61,122 nt of DNA from Symbiodinium natans (Eukaryota > Sar > Dinophyceae > Suessiales > Symbiodiniaceae). A model generated the notes under the pieces. It saw nothing but the letters and a program-made list of their open reading frames with translations, searched no databases and was not told where the DNA came from. Position numbers and translations under genes: made by a program. Below, in pieces: positions 42,310 through 53,699 of the stretch (positions are counted from its first letter, which is position 1; every line of letters starts with the position of its first letter). The stretch is from the NCBI GenBank assembly GCA_905221605.1, contig CAJNDS010000370.1, forward strand, positions 1 through 61,122, read 5' to 3'.

Positions 42310-42425
42310 GCACATGGGACGAACGAAGCAAGGTGGGCCCAGGGTCCAGCAGGCGCGGAACTCAGCCGGGAACTACCGTAATGATGAAGACTCGAGGAAG
42401 CAAAAGGACTCTAAAGACAGCTGAG

Positions 42426-42544
42426 ATATTTGGGGGGGGTTTCCAAAAATGAGGGGGGTCCCCCTACTATACCCCCAAATACTATAACTCTTATCATAGG
42501 AACCCCCCAAAAAGGGTACCCCATTTTCGGCAACCCCCCAATAT
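42426..42544. mobile_element. Short inverted-repeat element, TTTCCGAAAATAGGGG family
   Basis: 119 bp. Left ATATTTGGGGGGGGTTTCCA then AAAATGAGGGG; right in reverse ATATTGGGGGGTTGCCGAAA then ATGGGGTACCC. Confidence 0.65.
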
Positions 42545-43228
42545 GACAATGGCAAGTGGAAAGTAGTAAATAGCACAGGCTGCTGAGCACTTGATTGATT
42601 TGCGTCCCCGAGTTGCGACTCATCACCTACATCGTGCACCGTGGAAAAGAGCTCTCTCTCTCTCTCTCTTGAAAGAGAATCTGACATTTGGCTAACATGG
42701 AGAGCCAGGCTACGATGCGATTACGATCTTCATGACGGTCATTGGCCTGTGCCCACTGCCCACATCTGTGGGCCTGCATCGTTGCCAAATGGATGTCAGA
42801 ATCGGCAAAAATGCGGCACACCCGAATGTCTCGGCCCGCATCCTACTCGTACGTCAGCTCAACTTTTGCCGCGGGCCCAGCAACGTACATGTTCGAGTAC
42901 TCGGCAACTGGGATCTCCTGGGGAGCTGCAACGACTGAATGTTGAGATGTGTTCGTTGGAGCGGGCAAAGCTGGACTTTCAATGTGCTACGCCACCGTCA
43001 ACAAAGTATGTTAGGTCGTAGTTAAGCTTAAGGCTTGGCTTTGTTTGCAAACGCCTGTCAACTGAGATCTCACGCGAACGGAAATCTTAGCATCAACAAC
43101 CGCTGGGAGGAAACGCGCAGTCGCAGGGCTTCCTCACTTGCCTGCTTGGCTGACACGACCCGCCGTGTGTAGCAGTAGTTGATGACCTGTCAGGCTCTCA
43201 CGTCTGCTTACGGAAACTGCGACCTCAC

Positions 43229-43535
43229 ATGGCCCAGGGCATGAGAGCTTCGGCACATGTCATCATGTACAGCCTTGCTGGCACTCTTGTGCGAAGACTT
43301 GCATGGCCACTGCGATGTGGCTTAAGCTGCAAGGTGAATGTGTACACTTCCTCTTTTTCCCATTTGGGTTACCCGAATCCCGATCCCGGCCTCGGAGGCA
43401 GGACTTGGGCGAGTTTGTGAAAAGACAAATGACGTGTCGGATGATGTCCCTCATAGCAGAAGACAACACATGCAGCAGCCACAGCAGCAGCATCAAAGAC
43501 AACAGGCCTGACCCGTATACAACAGCGTACCAGAC
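43229..43535. repeat. Segmental duplication, left copy
   Basis: Matches 43911-44172 in the same orientation over several blocks (CAGGGCATGAGA, GTCCCTCATAGCAGAAGACA, AACAACAGGCCT-type). Distance about 650-680 bp. This copy lacks the 11-bp minisatellite. Confidence 0.8.
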
Positions 43536-43910
43536 ACTTTGTAACCGCAGCATCCAAGAATACAAACACAGCTTATGAATCCAGCCGCTCATGTTTTTCG
43601 GTAGCCAACGTACTCTGCAGCACAGCAGCAGCAGCTCAGCAAATTCAGCAACTGCCTGATCTTCAGGTCCGCAGCACGAGATTCTGACATCAACTGGGAG
43701 CGTCATGAGGTGTCTGACTGAAGTGCAGGGCAGTCCCTGGGCAGTCCCAGCCAAACTGATCTCTTGAGCAGTGGGTGGGCACATGCTATGTCAAGTCTTG
43801 AACCGTTACAAACTTACCCAACTGGGCCACATTTTGGTGATCATCATGAACTAGCAGAACCTTGTATAGCGGCAGGTTCATGAGATCAAAGCCGTGGGCT
43901 CACAGAGTTG

Positions 43911-44172
43911 CATGGCTCAGGGCATGAGACGTTCCATATAGGTAAAGCATTGCTGGCACGTCACCTGAAGGGTGGGGCCCTCTTTTCCCCTTTTGGTTTC
44001 CCCAATCCCGAACCCTGTCTGGGAGGACCCTACATGCAGGATCGGGGAGGGTTTGGGGTTCAGAGATTGTATTGTGTTGGATGATGTCCCTCATAGCAGA
44101 AGACAAAGCATGCCGCAGCCACAGCAGCAGCAGCAGCATCAAAAACAACAGGCCTCACCCGTACACAAGCAG
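43911..44172. repeat. Segmental duplication, right copy
   Basis: Partner of 43229-43535. The CAG-rich end of this copy runs straight into the 11-bp array that starts near 44190. Confidence 0.8.
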
Positions 44173-44187
44173 CAACAACAGCAGCAA

Positions 44188-44708
44188 CGGCAGCAAGCAG
44201 GCAGCAAGCAGGCAGCAAGCAGGCAGCAAGCAGGCAGCAAGCAGGCAGCAAGCAGGCAGCAAGCAGGCAGCAAGCAGGCAGCAAGCAGTCAGCAAGCAGG
44301 CAGCAAGCAGGCAGCAAGCAGGCAGCAAGCAGGCAGCAAGCAGGCAGCAAGCAGGCAGCAAGCAGGCAGCAAGCAGGAAGCAAGCAGGCAGCAAGCAGGC
44401 AGCAAGCAGGCAGCAAGCAGGCAGCAAGCAGGCAGCAAGCAGGCAGCAAGCAGGCAGCAAGCAGGCAGCAAGCAGGCAGCAAGCAGGCAGCAAGCAGGCA
44501 GCAAGCAGGCAGCAAGCAGGCAGCAAGCAGGCAGCAAGCAGGCAGCAAGCAGGCAGCATGCAGGCAGCATGCAGGCAGCAAGCAGGCAGCAAGCAGGCAG
44601 CAAGCAGGCAGCAAGCAGGCAGCAAGCAGGCAGCAAGCAGGCAGCAAGCAGGCAGCAAGCAGGCAGCAAGCAGGCAGCAAGCAGGCAGCAAGCAGGCAGC
44701 AAGCAGGC
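44188..44708. repeat. 11-bp minisatellite GGCAGCAAGCA (about 47 copies)
   Basis: Almost perfect array with few variants (CAGTCAGC, GGAAGC, GCATGC). As 11 is not a multiple of three, every frame on the plus strand encodes the same 11-residue period (QQAGSKQAASR) and every frame on the minus strand encodes a Leu/Ala/Cys period. No frame is stopped. I do not regard these as genes. Confidence 0.97.
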
Positions 44709-45270
44709 ATCAACCACAATTACACAGCATCTTCACAGACACTCTCTCACCAGAGCATCCATGCATGCAAACGCGAAGACCCAGCCGGGTGAGAGCTTGA
44801 GGAGCTTTCAGGGCAGAGGTCGACTGGAGCGGCGGGCAGAGTGAACGGGTACAACCGTGATGTCTGCCCTGCACTTTGCTGAAATCAAAAGCCACCTCCA
44901 TGACAATGGCCAGCAGCAGAAAAGCCTGCGAGAATGGGTTTCTGCGCAGATTCTTGGCGACTTGGTAGCGAGTGCACAAGTGCGAGAAAGTCTTGCGAAC
45001 ACATTTGGTCCAGGGCGGCATGGCTACCCGCAAGATCAGGCAACTCATGGCAACCTCTCGTGTGCTTCGAATAGAGTCAAGGCCTATGTTCTGTTCGTCA
45101 CTTGCAACTCCCATGTTTCAAGCTCCCAAAATGAGCGGCTGGAACTCTGAATGCTGGTTCTGTCGATGCCTTCAGAATGGAGAAGTCCTTCTCGTGAGCC
45201 ACCAGCACGGTAAAGCCGTACGTCACAACCAAGGAGACAGCATTGCAGATGTTCCTCAAGACAACAAGAA

Positions 45271-45378
45271 GTGGTGATTTACGATATTGGGGGGTATTTT
45301 GTTGGGTTCCTTATGATGAGGGAATCCTAGTATTGGGGGGTTTATATTCGGGGTCCCTCATTATTGTCGTAAACCCCC
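45271..45378. mobile_element. Short inverted-repeat element, TTTCCGAAAATAGGGG family (divergent)
   Basis: 108 bp. Left GATTTACGATATTGGGGGG; right in reverse GGGGGTTTACGACAATAATG. Interior holds GGGTTCC and GGGGTCCC blocks. Confidence 0.5.
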
Positions 45379-45471
45379 AAATGGACATGGACAACTGTTG
45401 AGAAAGCAGTGGGAGTCGAAGTCATGGAGTCATGGATTGATATCTGTTTCGAGATATAGCTACAGTATGCC

Positions 45472-45562
45472 ATACCCTAAACCCTAAAGCCTAAACCCAA
45501 CATCCCAAACCCTAAACCCTAAACCCTAAACCCTAAACCCTAAACCCCAAACCCTAAACCCT
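45472..45562 (-). repeat. CCCTAAA array
   Basis: About 11 units with a few variants. Confidence 0.95.
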
Positions 45563-46062
45563 GGTGTATGATCTGTTCTGGATGTCCACAGGCATCGGCC
45601 TTCTGGCGGCCACTGGTCTCCCACGAATTTTTGCAGCTTTCGTGCGCCAGCTCTGGAAGTTTTTCGGTTCAAGGCCAGAAGGGCCTGCTCATTGTTGGGT
45701 GTGTGGTCCCGTTCGCCATCCCTCTTTGGTAACCTCCGAACTGAAAGCTGGCCGGTTCATAACTGAAACAACCAGGCGTGAATACTGAGCAGCTCAGCCT
45801 TTAGAAGATTTAGTCTTCACGGAGAAAGGCAAGATGCTTGACCAAGGAGTCGAAGTGCTTGACGCACAAGCCTCAGCTTCTAGCATGCGATGAGTGTGAC
45901 AATGGTCACGCGTTTGGAGCTTGTTTCGGTGAGCTCACGGTTCTTCTGATCAATGGAGAAAATGTGCCAGGGACATGGGATCGTAAATCGCACCTGTGCA
46001 TGGCTGCATTCCTCGTGAGCGACAGGTGTCCATGGGAGTGTCGGCAGTGTTCCCACCATGAC

Positions 46063-46195
46063 CATGAGGATCCTCATGCCTAATAAGCCCTAACCCCAGT
46101 TGATAGGGTTTAGGGTTTGGGGTCTATGAGGATCCTCATGTCTAATAAGCTCTAACCCTACTTTATAGGGTTTAGGGTTTGGGGTTTAGGGTAGA
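46063..46195. repeat. Two foldback units with TTTAGGG
   Basis: A roughly 63-bp unit occurs twice (about 46065 and 46128). Each contains the palindrome ATGAGGATCCTCAT, then CTAATAAGC, CTAACCC and the inverted GGGTTTAGGG, so each can fold on itself. Confidence 0.8.
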
Positions 46196-46274
46196 CACGG
46201 CGTGTACTTCTTGCAAGCTTGATGATGGGTCTGATCATGCCTCAGAGTGTCCGCTCGCCAAGATCTCTTGATGC

Positions 46275-46358
46275 ATTTAGGGTTTAGGGTTTAGGGTTTA
46301 GGGTTTAGGGTTTAGGGTTTAGGGTTTAGGGTTTAGGGTTTAGGGTTTAGGGTTTAGG
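46275..46358 (+). repeat. TTTAGGG array (about 12 units)
   Basis: Exact units; the only clear plus-oriented array between 39 and 51 kb. Confidence 0.96.
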
Positions 46359-47596
46359 AGGATTTGAGTGCCCTAGTGTAAGGAATGAACGCTGCTCATG
46401 AGATGAGGACCTGCACAAGTGCATGCTGCAAGCTGGTGCAGGCTTATTGTCATATCGAGCACAAAGTTCAAGAACAAGTAGCTGCATATCCACTCCCGCC
46501 AGCAATACATTGCAGCCACGATCAAGGTCCGTCTCGACCACGATCCGTCCTGCCCGCCTAAGCATCTCTTCAGCTGCGATGACTCAGGCAAGGACAGTGA
46601 CGCTGCACAAGGAAACCGTGCAAGGACCAATTTCGGAATGAGTTATCTGCGCCTGCGAACAGCCCACGGTTGCACAGCGACGGTAAGAATAACACTAATG
46701 ATAATAACAATAATAAGAATACTAATACGCATAATAACAATCATATTCATAATAATGACAATACTACTCTCAAAACATCTAGCCACGAGGCAGTAGTTCA
46801 AAAGGGGGCACATCAGCCCCAAGGACTCGGCCACTTGTTGCCGGACAACTTTGAAAAACTTATCTTGTCTTTCTTTCATGGCATGTTATGTACCACACTT
46901 GTCTTGCTTCATCCTGAAGCATAAGATAGATCTTGTCTCAAAAAGGTTTGCATACGTTTCTGAGAACGCGTGCGTAAAACTTAAATGTTTTGAACCAAAG
47001 TCTCCAAACTTAACTTGCTTCCTTCGTCGCCCCTGTGTGGACAATGGATCACTATATTGTCCCAGAAGTCGAGTAGAAGCATTTGCAGATGGTGTTTTGG
47101 CACATGGACAACAGTACCACCACCAAATCGACATTCCACAGTAGTATGACCATTAAAAAAACCAACCTAGTGAACCAACCACTAACATCAAATACCTAAA
47201 AAAACCCCAACCGCTTCAAAAAACAACGGAATGGAATACATGCACTTCTAATTGCAATACCCTTAACACCAAGTACAACCTCTAAAGGTAACCACAACAT
47301 ATGGGAAAGTTGCGAATGCTGATTTACAAATATCAATTAAGAACTCAGCAACTAAATGACAATGCGAAATGCGCAGCTGGAAAGTTCTGCAGCCGAGACG
47401 CTAAAAAATTGGGTCGGATCTTCGTTCTGCACCCCGCATATGAAAAGGTATGCGGTCGTGGCTGCGATGATGCTGCTGAAAGAGACCTTATGCGCATGGC
47501 CATTCACTGCCGCTCAGCAAATGTTCGGAGTCGAAACGACAGCAACGTCCAGCAAGCTAGAGTCATCTTGCATCAGCCTGTATCATGGCCTCTCTC
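46359..47596. other. No recognisable gene
   Basis: An AT-rich ATAACAATAATAAGAAT tract at 46685-46770; short unsupported frames elsewhere. Confidence 0.4.
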
Positions 47597-47623
47597 AACC
47601 CTAAACCCTAAACCCTAAACCCC
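47597..47623 (-). repeat. CCCTAAA array (about 4 units)
   Basis: Abuts the possible exon 47625-47760. Confidence 0.92.
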
Positions 47624-47624
47624 A

Positions 47625-47760
47625 CTGGATGTTTGTTGATGTCGGCCGCCTGCGTCATCTGAACGTGGAGCCGCGTGGGCTCGCCGGCGCCGGACTTGAA
47701 ACACATCTCCACGTAGACCTGAGGCTCCACAACTTGAGGCTTGCGTATTACTGTGCAGAT
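47625..47760 (-). CDS. Possible coding exon cut by a telomere-type array
   Basis: One minus-strand frame reads RKPQVVEPQVYVEMCFKSG and continues AGEPTRLHVQMTQAADINK, with the G/C-rich third positions typical of the AMT exons. It runs without a splice donor into the CCCTAAA array. An ACAG at its 5' side could be an acceptor. Protein family unknown; a chance frame is possible. Confidence 0.3.
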
Positions 47761-47946
47761 TCTGGGATGGCTCGAAACGACTCGTCATGAGGTTCAAAGT
47801 CCAAGTCCACTATGCAGGTTGAAGACATATGAAGACATCGCTTCCCACTTGGAGCCCAAAAGAGCTTAACGCACGCTCCTGGCACGAGCAAGGTGGGGAG
47901 GGAAAGAGATGGGGGAGGGAGCTTCTTCGAGCCAACACAGAAGTCC

Positions 47947-48007
47947 ACCCTAAACCCTAAACCCTAAACCCTAAACCCTAAACCCTAAACCTTAAACCCT
48001 AAACCCC
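47947..48007 (-). repeat. CCCTAAA array (about 8 units)
   Basis: Nearly exact units, one CCTTAAA. Confidence 0.95.
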
Positions 48008-49130
48008 CTCGCGGCTTTTTTAAAGGCCCTGAGAAAGAGCCACGTCCGCAATCAGCCGCCACCATTTCAGTAGAATCCTCCTGCTGAGCTGTACATCTTT
48101 CTAGCAGAAGCAGGACGATGACAGAGTATCATAGGAAGAGAATGACTAGGCACCTACCTACACTCCGGGCATGGCAGTTGTATAGGTTGGATGGCTGCAA
48201 GACAGAAACTGCTGCGCAGGTGGATACATCGAAGACCTGTAGTTGCCGATGACTGAAGCAGAAGCAGAATCACACGCATGATTGTCAGTCATCGTTAGTT
48301 ACTCAGGGGTTGCCAGGCTGAACCTGGAGTGAGAAAGTCAGCAGTCTCTGGCCAGGTGGCGGAACTGAGCACTGAGAGCATTACCTCACAAGATGCTGCA
48401 GCATGATACGCAAACGTGCACCAGCGGCAGAGAACGAAGTCCGTTGTCTACGACAGCCAGGAACCGACTTCTGCTGGTTTGGACACCAGAAGAACGCAAT
48501 ATAAGCACAAGGAAAGTCATGACCCAGAAAGCCTCAAGTCCGGCGGCAACAGTTGAACATGAGCTGATCGGTTTCACAACTTCCCACAGCTTGTCGTTGC
48601 GCCTTACACATGGCGAAGAGCGCCCCCACAAGTTGCTCCTGGACGGCAGGCGCGTAGCTTTCGGCAAGTAACGGCATCAACTACGGCAGGAGCAGGCGGG
48701 GAGTTTGCTTGGCTGAGATTGCCTCACATGGTGGTGCTTCTCTAGACTCTTGGTCGCAGAGGAATGTCGTAGAAATGCGTTGTGTGCTGGAAGCGGTTGA
48801 TGTTCTGAGCTGCTTTCGTCGTAACATTCCTGCCTAATGACAGAAAAATCGCAAGATCCTCTTGTAGCCGGAGTGCTCTGGGTTTTGAAGGTCTTTCATT
48901 TTCTTGTCTTGTAGAAAGCATATGTGGCTGACAGGTGACTTGTCGCATAGGGGTCACATGCATAACTAAACAAATAAATCTGTACACATATTTTTTAGCC
49001 TTACGTACATATATGTGTTTTATGCTTGTATGTTGAACAGCTCATAGTTGAAGAACAAAACTGTGAACCCAGAGCTATACATATGTGTATGTACACATAC
49101 TGCTATCTATATTATATCTGTACATATATC
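48008..49130. other. No recognisable feature
   Basis: Overlapping short frames only. Confidence 0.4.
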
Positions 49131-49131
49131 T

Positions 49132-49228
49132 GCACATATATACATACATACATACATACATACATACATACATACATACATACATACATACATACATACA
49201 TACATACATACATACATACATACATACA

Positions 49229-49258
<30 letters not shown>
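49132..49258. repeat. (ACAT)n microsatellite
   Basis: About 31 perfect units. Tetranucleotide period makes Thr/Tyr/Ile/His-type frames that are artefacts. Confidence 0.97.
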
Positions 49259-49260
<2 letters not shown>

Positions 49261-51092
49261 CGTTTGCATATACATTGATATGCACGCTTATATCAAGATA
49301 TAGATGAGCATATAAATAAAAGGGTGGGTTTATGTAGTTACACTATCGACACTACCAGCGCATGTGCAGAATACGATGTTTCGCGTGTTTCTAGCAACTT
49401 TAGAAACTAAGCGTCTAGCATATGCGAGACAGTCGGAAGGAAAGCTTACGACTCGCTCCACGGGGCTGGACATCTTCCAAGCACCTCGCAATCTGCCCCC
49501 CCTTATCGTTCCACCTCTCAAAAAAAGGGCTGAAGAGCCTGGGAAGAGCGACTATCGCTAGCACTGACAAAGCGAAGCCAGTGTCAAGTCTGGGGTTCAA
49601 GGGCCTGATTGGGGCAGCAAAGGAACGCGTGAGGTCTGCAACAACTGAACTAGCAATCCGACAGCCCAATAAGCTCCCCGAACGACGTGCGAGCTCCTGT
49701 GCCTCATCTTCCAACATGGGGGAGTGGCGCGTGAACTGCGCAAGGCAAGGGACACATAGTTACTTCGCTGTGACTGTGACGGCCCTTACTGGACCCTTCG
49801 TGCAGCCACATTAAAGTTGTGTAGGGGAATTGAGGCATCCTGGCTTTACAGGCACTCAGTAGCGTAGCGAGACACACCTGCTCGCCTCTCAAGAGCTTCG
49901 GCACTCATTGGTGATCCCACCGGTGACAATCCTGCCTGGAGCCTTGCCACAAGTAACACTGAACCTGCCCAGGACGCCTCAAACAGACTTACAATGCACG
50001 CTTCGATGCATTTCGAGTCGCCGTGATCTGGACGCTCTCGTGATGCAACCGCCACTCGAAGAGGCGCTCTGCGTTCGGCTGGGACTGGTCGGGAGTGAGG
50101 CCTGTCGGAAACGTCGGACAAGCAGTTCTCTGTTGGACCTGTCCCACGGTTTGCGAAGTCTACTGTGCTCACGACATGACATTTTTGAAGCGCTGCGACA
50201 TGAACGTCTATGCGGCCATTGGATTGTCTTGTAAACAATTTAGGAGATCGCCAATAGAGTCCAAGAGCAAGTAGTTTGGTTGAAGGCTGTCAGCCGCAAG
50301 CATCGTTCCATCAACAGAATCCCCACTTCACAGCATTCAGACGAAAACCATGAGGGGGGCTCTATGAGTGGCTGACTGTGTTGCAGCTCCGGCGCAATAA
50401 GCCATGCAAATGCAGGAGAGACAGGCCAGGATACCTGCACACAGAGCAAAGACCGAATTTTCCGAAGAAGTCGAATTCGCACGGCTTGGGGTCTAGCTTC
50501 TCTCAGCTACTTCCGTCGAACACACGAATCTGACCTGTCAGATGTGCAATGCATCAGGGAAGATGGTTCCCTGAGCTGCTGCTGCTGCATGCGACGCTGC
50601 CGATGCACTGCCGATGGTGCTGTAGCGAAAACTAGACATTTCAAGAACGAGGAATGCCCGTCCGCCAACAGACTACAAACAGCAAAGTCTTCAGTTTGTT
50701 TGCTTGTGTAAACTACTCATCGTCTAATTCGAAAAAAAGCCATTTCGCTTTGAACTCGGCAGGATCCCTGAAACTTACGGTGAGAGCAAGCCTGCCAGCA
50801 TAGCAGGAATAGCCAAGCTTCAAGTGGAAAGGCTTGGGGCCAGAAAGTTTGGGCTCTACCATCTTCATCAGCTCGGGTCTTTCAAAGTGACTCTCATCAA
50901 GTCATATAAAACTGCAAGTCTTACAACCAATTGATGCAGGAACCCAATCCAACATGAATCTTGACACGACAGCACCACGACACGACAAGCCAAGGGACCC
51001 CACTGGAGGCCGCTCTGCTGCAGCCCGCAGAAAAGCCATGCAGCTGCTGCGCTCGAGAGAAGGCGGCCCTGACTCGACAGGGCAGAGCTGCG
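49259..51092. other. No recognisable gene
   Basis: Frames of up to 130 codons exist on both strands around 49.4-50.2 kb but overlap each other and show no family motif. Confidence 0.4.
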
Positions 51093-51185
51093 TTTAGGGT
51101 TTAGGGTTTAGGGTTTAGGGTTTAGGGTTTAGGGTTTAGGGTTTAGGGTTTAGGGTTTAGGGTTTAGGGTTTAGGGTTTAGGGTT
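51093..51185 (+). repeat. TTTAGGG array (about 13 units)
   Basis: Exact heptamers. Directly followed by AGGGCCTGTCATGGGGCCTG, the end motif of the element at 55559-55642. Confidence 0.96.
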
Positions 51186-51315
51186 ACAGAAGGGCCTGTC
51201 ATGGGGCCTGGGTTTTTTTTGGCATATTTTCAGGGTTGCTTGCATGCTTCGGAAGGCCCTTATGAATTCATGTAACCCGTCGTTACACCAGCACGCGCCT
51301 TATGCGCCTTCTACA

Positions 51316-51501
51316 AAGCCAAACAAACCAAAGAAACCAAAAGAACCAAAAAAACCAAAAGAACCAAAAAAACCAAAAAAACCAAAAAAACCAAGGATTT
51401 CCACACTACTCTGAAACCTTCGGAGTAGTGTGAAAATCCTTGGTTTTTTTGGTTTTTTTGGTTCTTTTGGTTTTTTTGGTTTTCTTGGTTTTTTTGGTTT
51501 C
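51316..51501. repeat. Large A/T-strand-asymmetric palindrome
   Basis: Left arm is a run of AACCAAAAAAACC/AGAACC units ending CACACTACTC. A short loop (TGAAACCTTC) follows, then GGAGTAGTGTG and GGTTTTTTTGG units as the reverse complement. Arms are about 85-90 bp with a few mismatches. Confidence 0.93.
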
Positions 51502-51956
51502 CGCTGCAGGTGACGCACTCGGACAACTCCCTGCGACTGCTCTTTTGGGTTGGGTTTGGGGTCTATGTAAACATGACTAATTATTGTATAATATATCTTA
51601 TGCTATGCTTCCGATGGGTCCAGCTGCTTAATTATAAGCAAGCCTTCTGCTTATAAGCAGTCAGACTGCTTATAAGTTCGGCTGAAAACGACAGTCCGAG
51701 AGTCGCAGGGTGTATCGGCTTAGGTGGGTTTTCAACCTTAATGACCCTAAGCCCCAAACCCTGCATCCTAACCCCCGTCCATCCCCCAGTAAACCTCTTC
51801 CCTAACTACGAGGTTTGGGGGTTTAGGTTTGAGAAAGGATGCCTGTGCGTGTGTGTTTTTCTCTTGGTTTTGGCTCGGCTGCGTGTTTACCCTGAATACT
51901 AGGTGGTGGGTGTGTGTGTGTGTGTGCTTGTGACGCATTAGGAAGCCAAGCGTTGT

Positions 51957-52170
51957 AAACACATCCTGTGTTTACAAACAGGCCGGGTGTTTACAAACAG
52001 GCCGGGTGTTTATACACAGGCTGGGTGTTTATAAACACATAAATCTTTGGGTGGGGTCGCACGTCCTGTGTGTATAAACAGGCTGGGTGTTTATAAACAT
52101 ATAAATCTTTGGGCGGGGTTGCACGTCCTGTGTTTATAAACAGGCTGGGTGTTTATAAACATATCAATCT
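51957..52170. repeat. 62-bp tandem repeat with TGTTTATAAACA palindrome
   Basis: Period 62 bp (GGCTGGG at 52019, 52081 and 52143), preceded by shorter units of CAGGCCGGGTGTTTACAAA. Each unit includes TGTTTATAAACA, a perfect 12-bp palindrome, and CTTTGGGCGGGGT. Confidence 0.88.
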
Positions 52171-52244
52171 TTGGGCGGGGTTGGGTGGGGGTGGGAGGTG
52201 GGGGTGGCGGGTGGGGGGAGGGTCTTGGGTGTTGAGCTGAGCCC

Positions 52245-52280
<36 letters not shown>
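52245..52280. repeat. Poly-C tract
   Basis: About 35 C bases, within a G-rich then C-rich stretch (52170-52300) that could fold back or form quadruplex/i-motif structures. Confidence 0.95.
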
Positions 52281-52367
52281 CCCTCCCCCCCTCCCTTCCG
52301 CGGATTCAAGCATCGAGCATCAACGTTCTTACTCGCTTGCTTCGGCGAAACGTTCCCCTGAACACTA

Positions 52368-53430
52368 ATTTTATTCACTAAATCTTAAACGGATAAGGTC
52401 TAGGTCTTAAACGAATAAGGTTTAGGAATAGGGTTTGGCAAGAAGCATGAAACGAAAAAGCTTCAGGCATAGGCATAGGGTTCAGCAAGTAGGGTTCAAG
52501 AATCAAGCTATTAGCCCAAGAGTCTCCCCTTGTCCCATCTCCCACAACGCCCAGGTGCGCGGTTTGGGAATCTGGACCAAATAAACCTACTTGTCTGGCA
52601 CAACATCCCCAGATGTTAAAGGAATAGGTTTGGGAACAAGGTATGTATGTCCCTAAACCTTAAACAAGCATGCATAATAAATATATTGGAATAGCGTCTG
52701 ACCCTAGGTCTTAATCGAATAAGTTGCTTAGAAATCTAAACCTTGACAGAGTAGGGTTTATGAGTTGCTTGCTTGTGATTCTTGAGGATAGTTTACGTGT
52801 GAGTCTTATCCTTGAGAAATGGGTACTCTTTTGGAGACCCTTTGAGATATATTGAGATGAAAACCCACATAATTACTTGCGAGTAAGTCGGGCTGTTGGG
52901 CAAGCGCATAGTCAAAGGGTATTTGCTCACAGTATTCTCGCTTCCCTGAGACGTGCATATACTGTATTTCTTCGCATCACCCTATGCCCTCAAACACTTC
53001 CTAGGAGTTCTTCGCATCTCCATTTTCTCTATTTGAGTGGGTAGAATTTCTACCTTTTGCATACAATACATACACCGTATGTACATACTCAAAGTGGGCA
53101 GTTATTCTCCATGCTCTTTGCATTCCACAGGAGGCAAGTCCTGAACTTTGTGGGCATTGCTTAAGGAGACGGCTCACGCATTGTTTTTTTTCGTCTAGAC
53201 TTTGATTTTATTCAGTCAATCTTAGACGAATAAGGTTTTTGGCCCTAAATCTTGGACGAATAAGGTTTAGGAATAGGGTTTGGCTTGTGTATTAAGCAAA
53301 TAAGCTTCAGGCATGAGGTTCAGCGAGTAAAATATACGGCCGAAACCTTAAACGAATAAGGTTTAGGAGTAGGGTCCAACAAATATTTTTTGGCCCAAAC
53401 CGTAAACGACTAAGGTTTAGGATCTGGGTC
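52368..53430. repeat. Direct-repeat-flanked block with ACGAATAAGGTTTAGG motifs
   Basis: About 125 bp at 52368-52495 recur at 53205-53327 (ATTTTATTCA, AATCTTA, ACGAATAAGGTTTAGGAATA, then GGGTTTGG and AAGCTTCAGGCAT). More ACGAATAAGGTTTAGG copies follow at 53346-53420. About 700 bp lies between them. It may be a small non-autonomous element with terminal direct repeats or a satellite in formation. Confidence 0.6.
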
Positions 53431-53605
53431 CGACAAATGTTTCCCCCCCCCCCCCGCTCTTCTGGCATGTGGACTCCTGTTCATCCAACACTTCGGTTCA
53501 CGAAACATATCCCACTCAGCATGTGTAGCAGGCTTCAACCAAAAGCTTTGCTCACAATAACATCGTCGACATGGGTTGCTTCGACGAAAAATCGCGACTT
53601 TTATG

Positions 53606-53667
53606 CTGGGTGCACGCAACATTCGCAAAACATGCACCATGGAAAACGCAGGCCCCATGACAGGCCG
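53606..53667. mobile_element. Partial copy of the GGCCTGTCATGG element
   Basis: Matches 55559-55610 in reverse orientation (GCAACATTCGCAAAACATGC, ACCATGGAAAACGC, CCATGACAGGCC). The other end is missing. A short TTTAGGG-like remnant follows. Confidence 0.65.
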
Positions 53668-53699
53668 CTCTCTAGGGTTAAGGGTTTAGGGCTCTTTTT

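Noticed and set aside
43972-44844. 290-residue Gln/Ala/Ser-rich frame and Cys/Leu-rich frames opposite
   Set aside because: All six frames are open because of the 11-bp minisatellite; none has start, splice or domain support.
49026-49307. Thr/Tyr/His-rich proteins
   Set aside because: Encoded by the (ACAT)n microsatellite.
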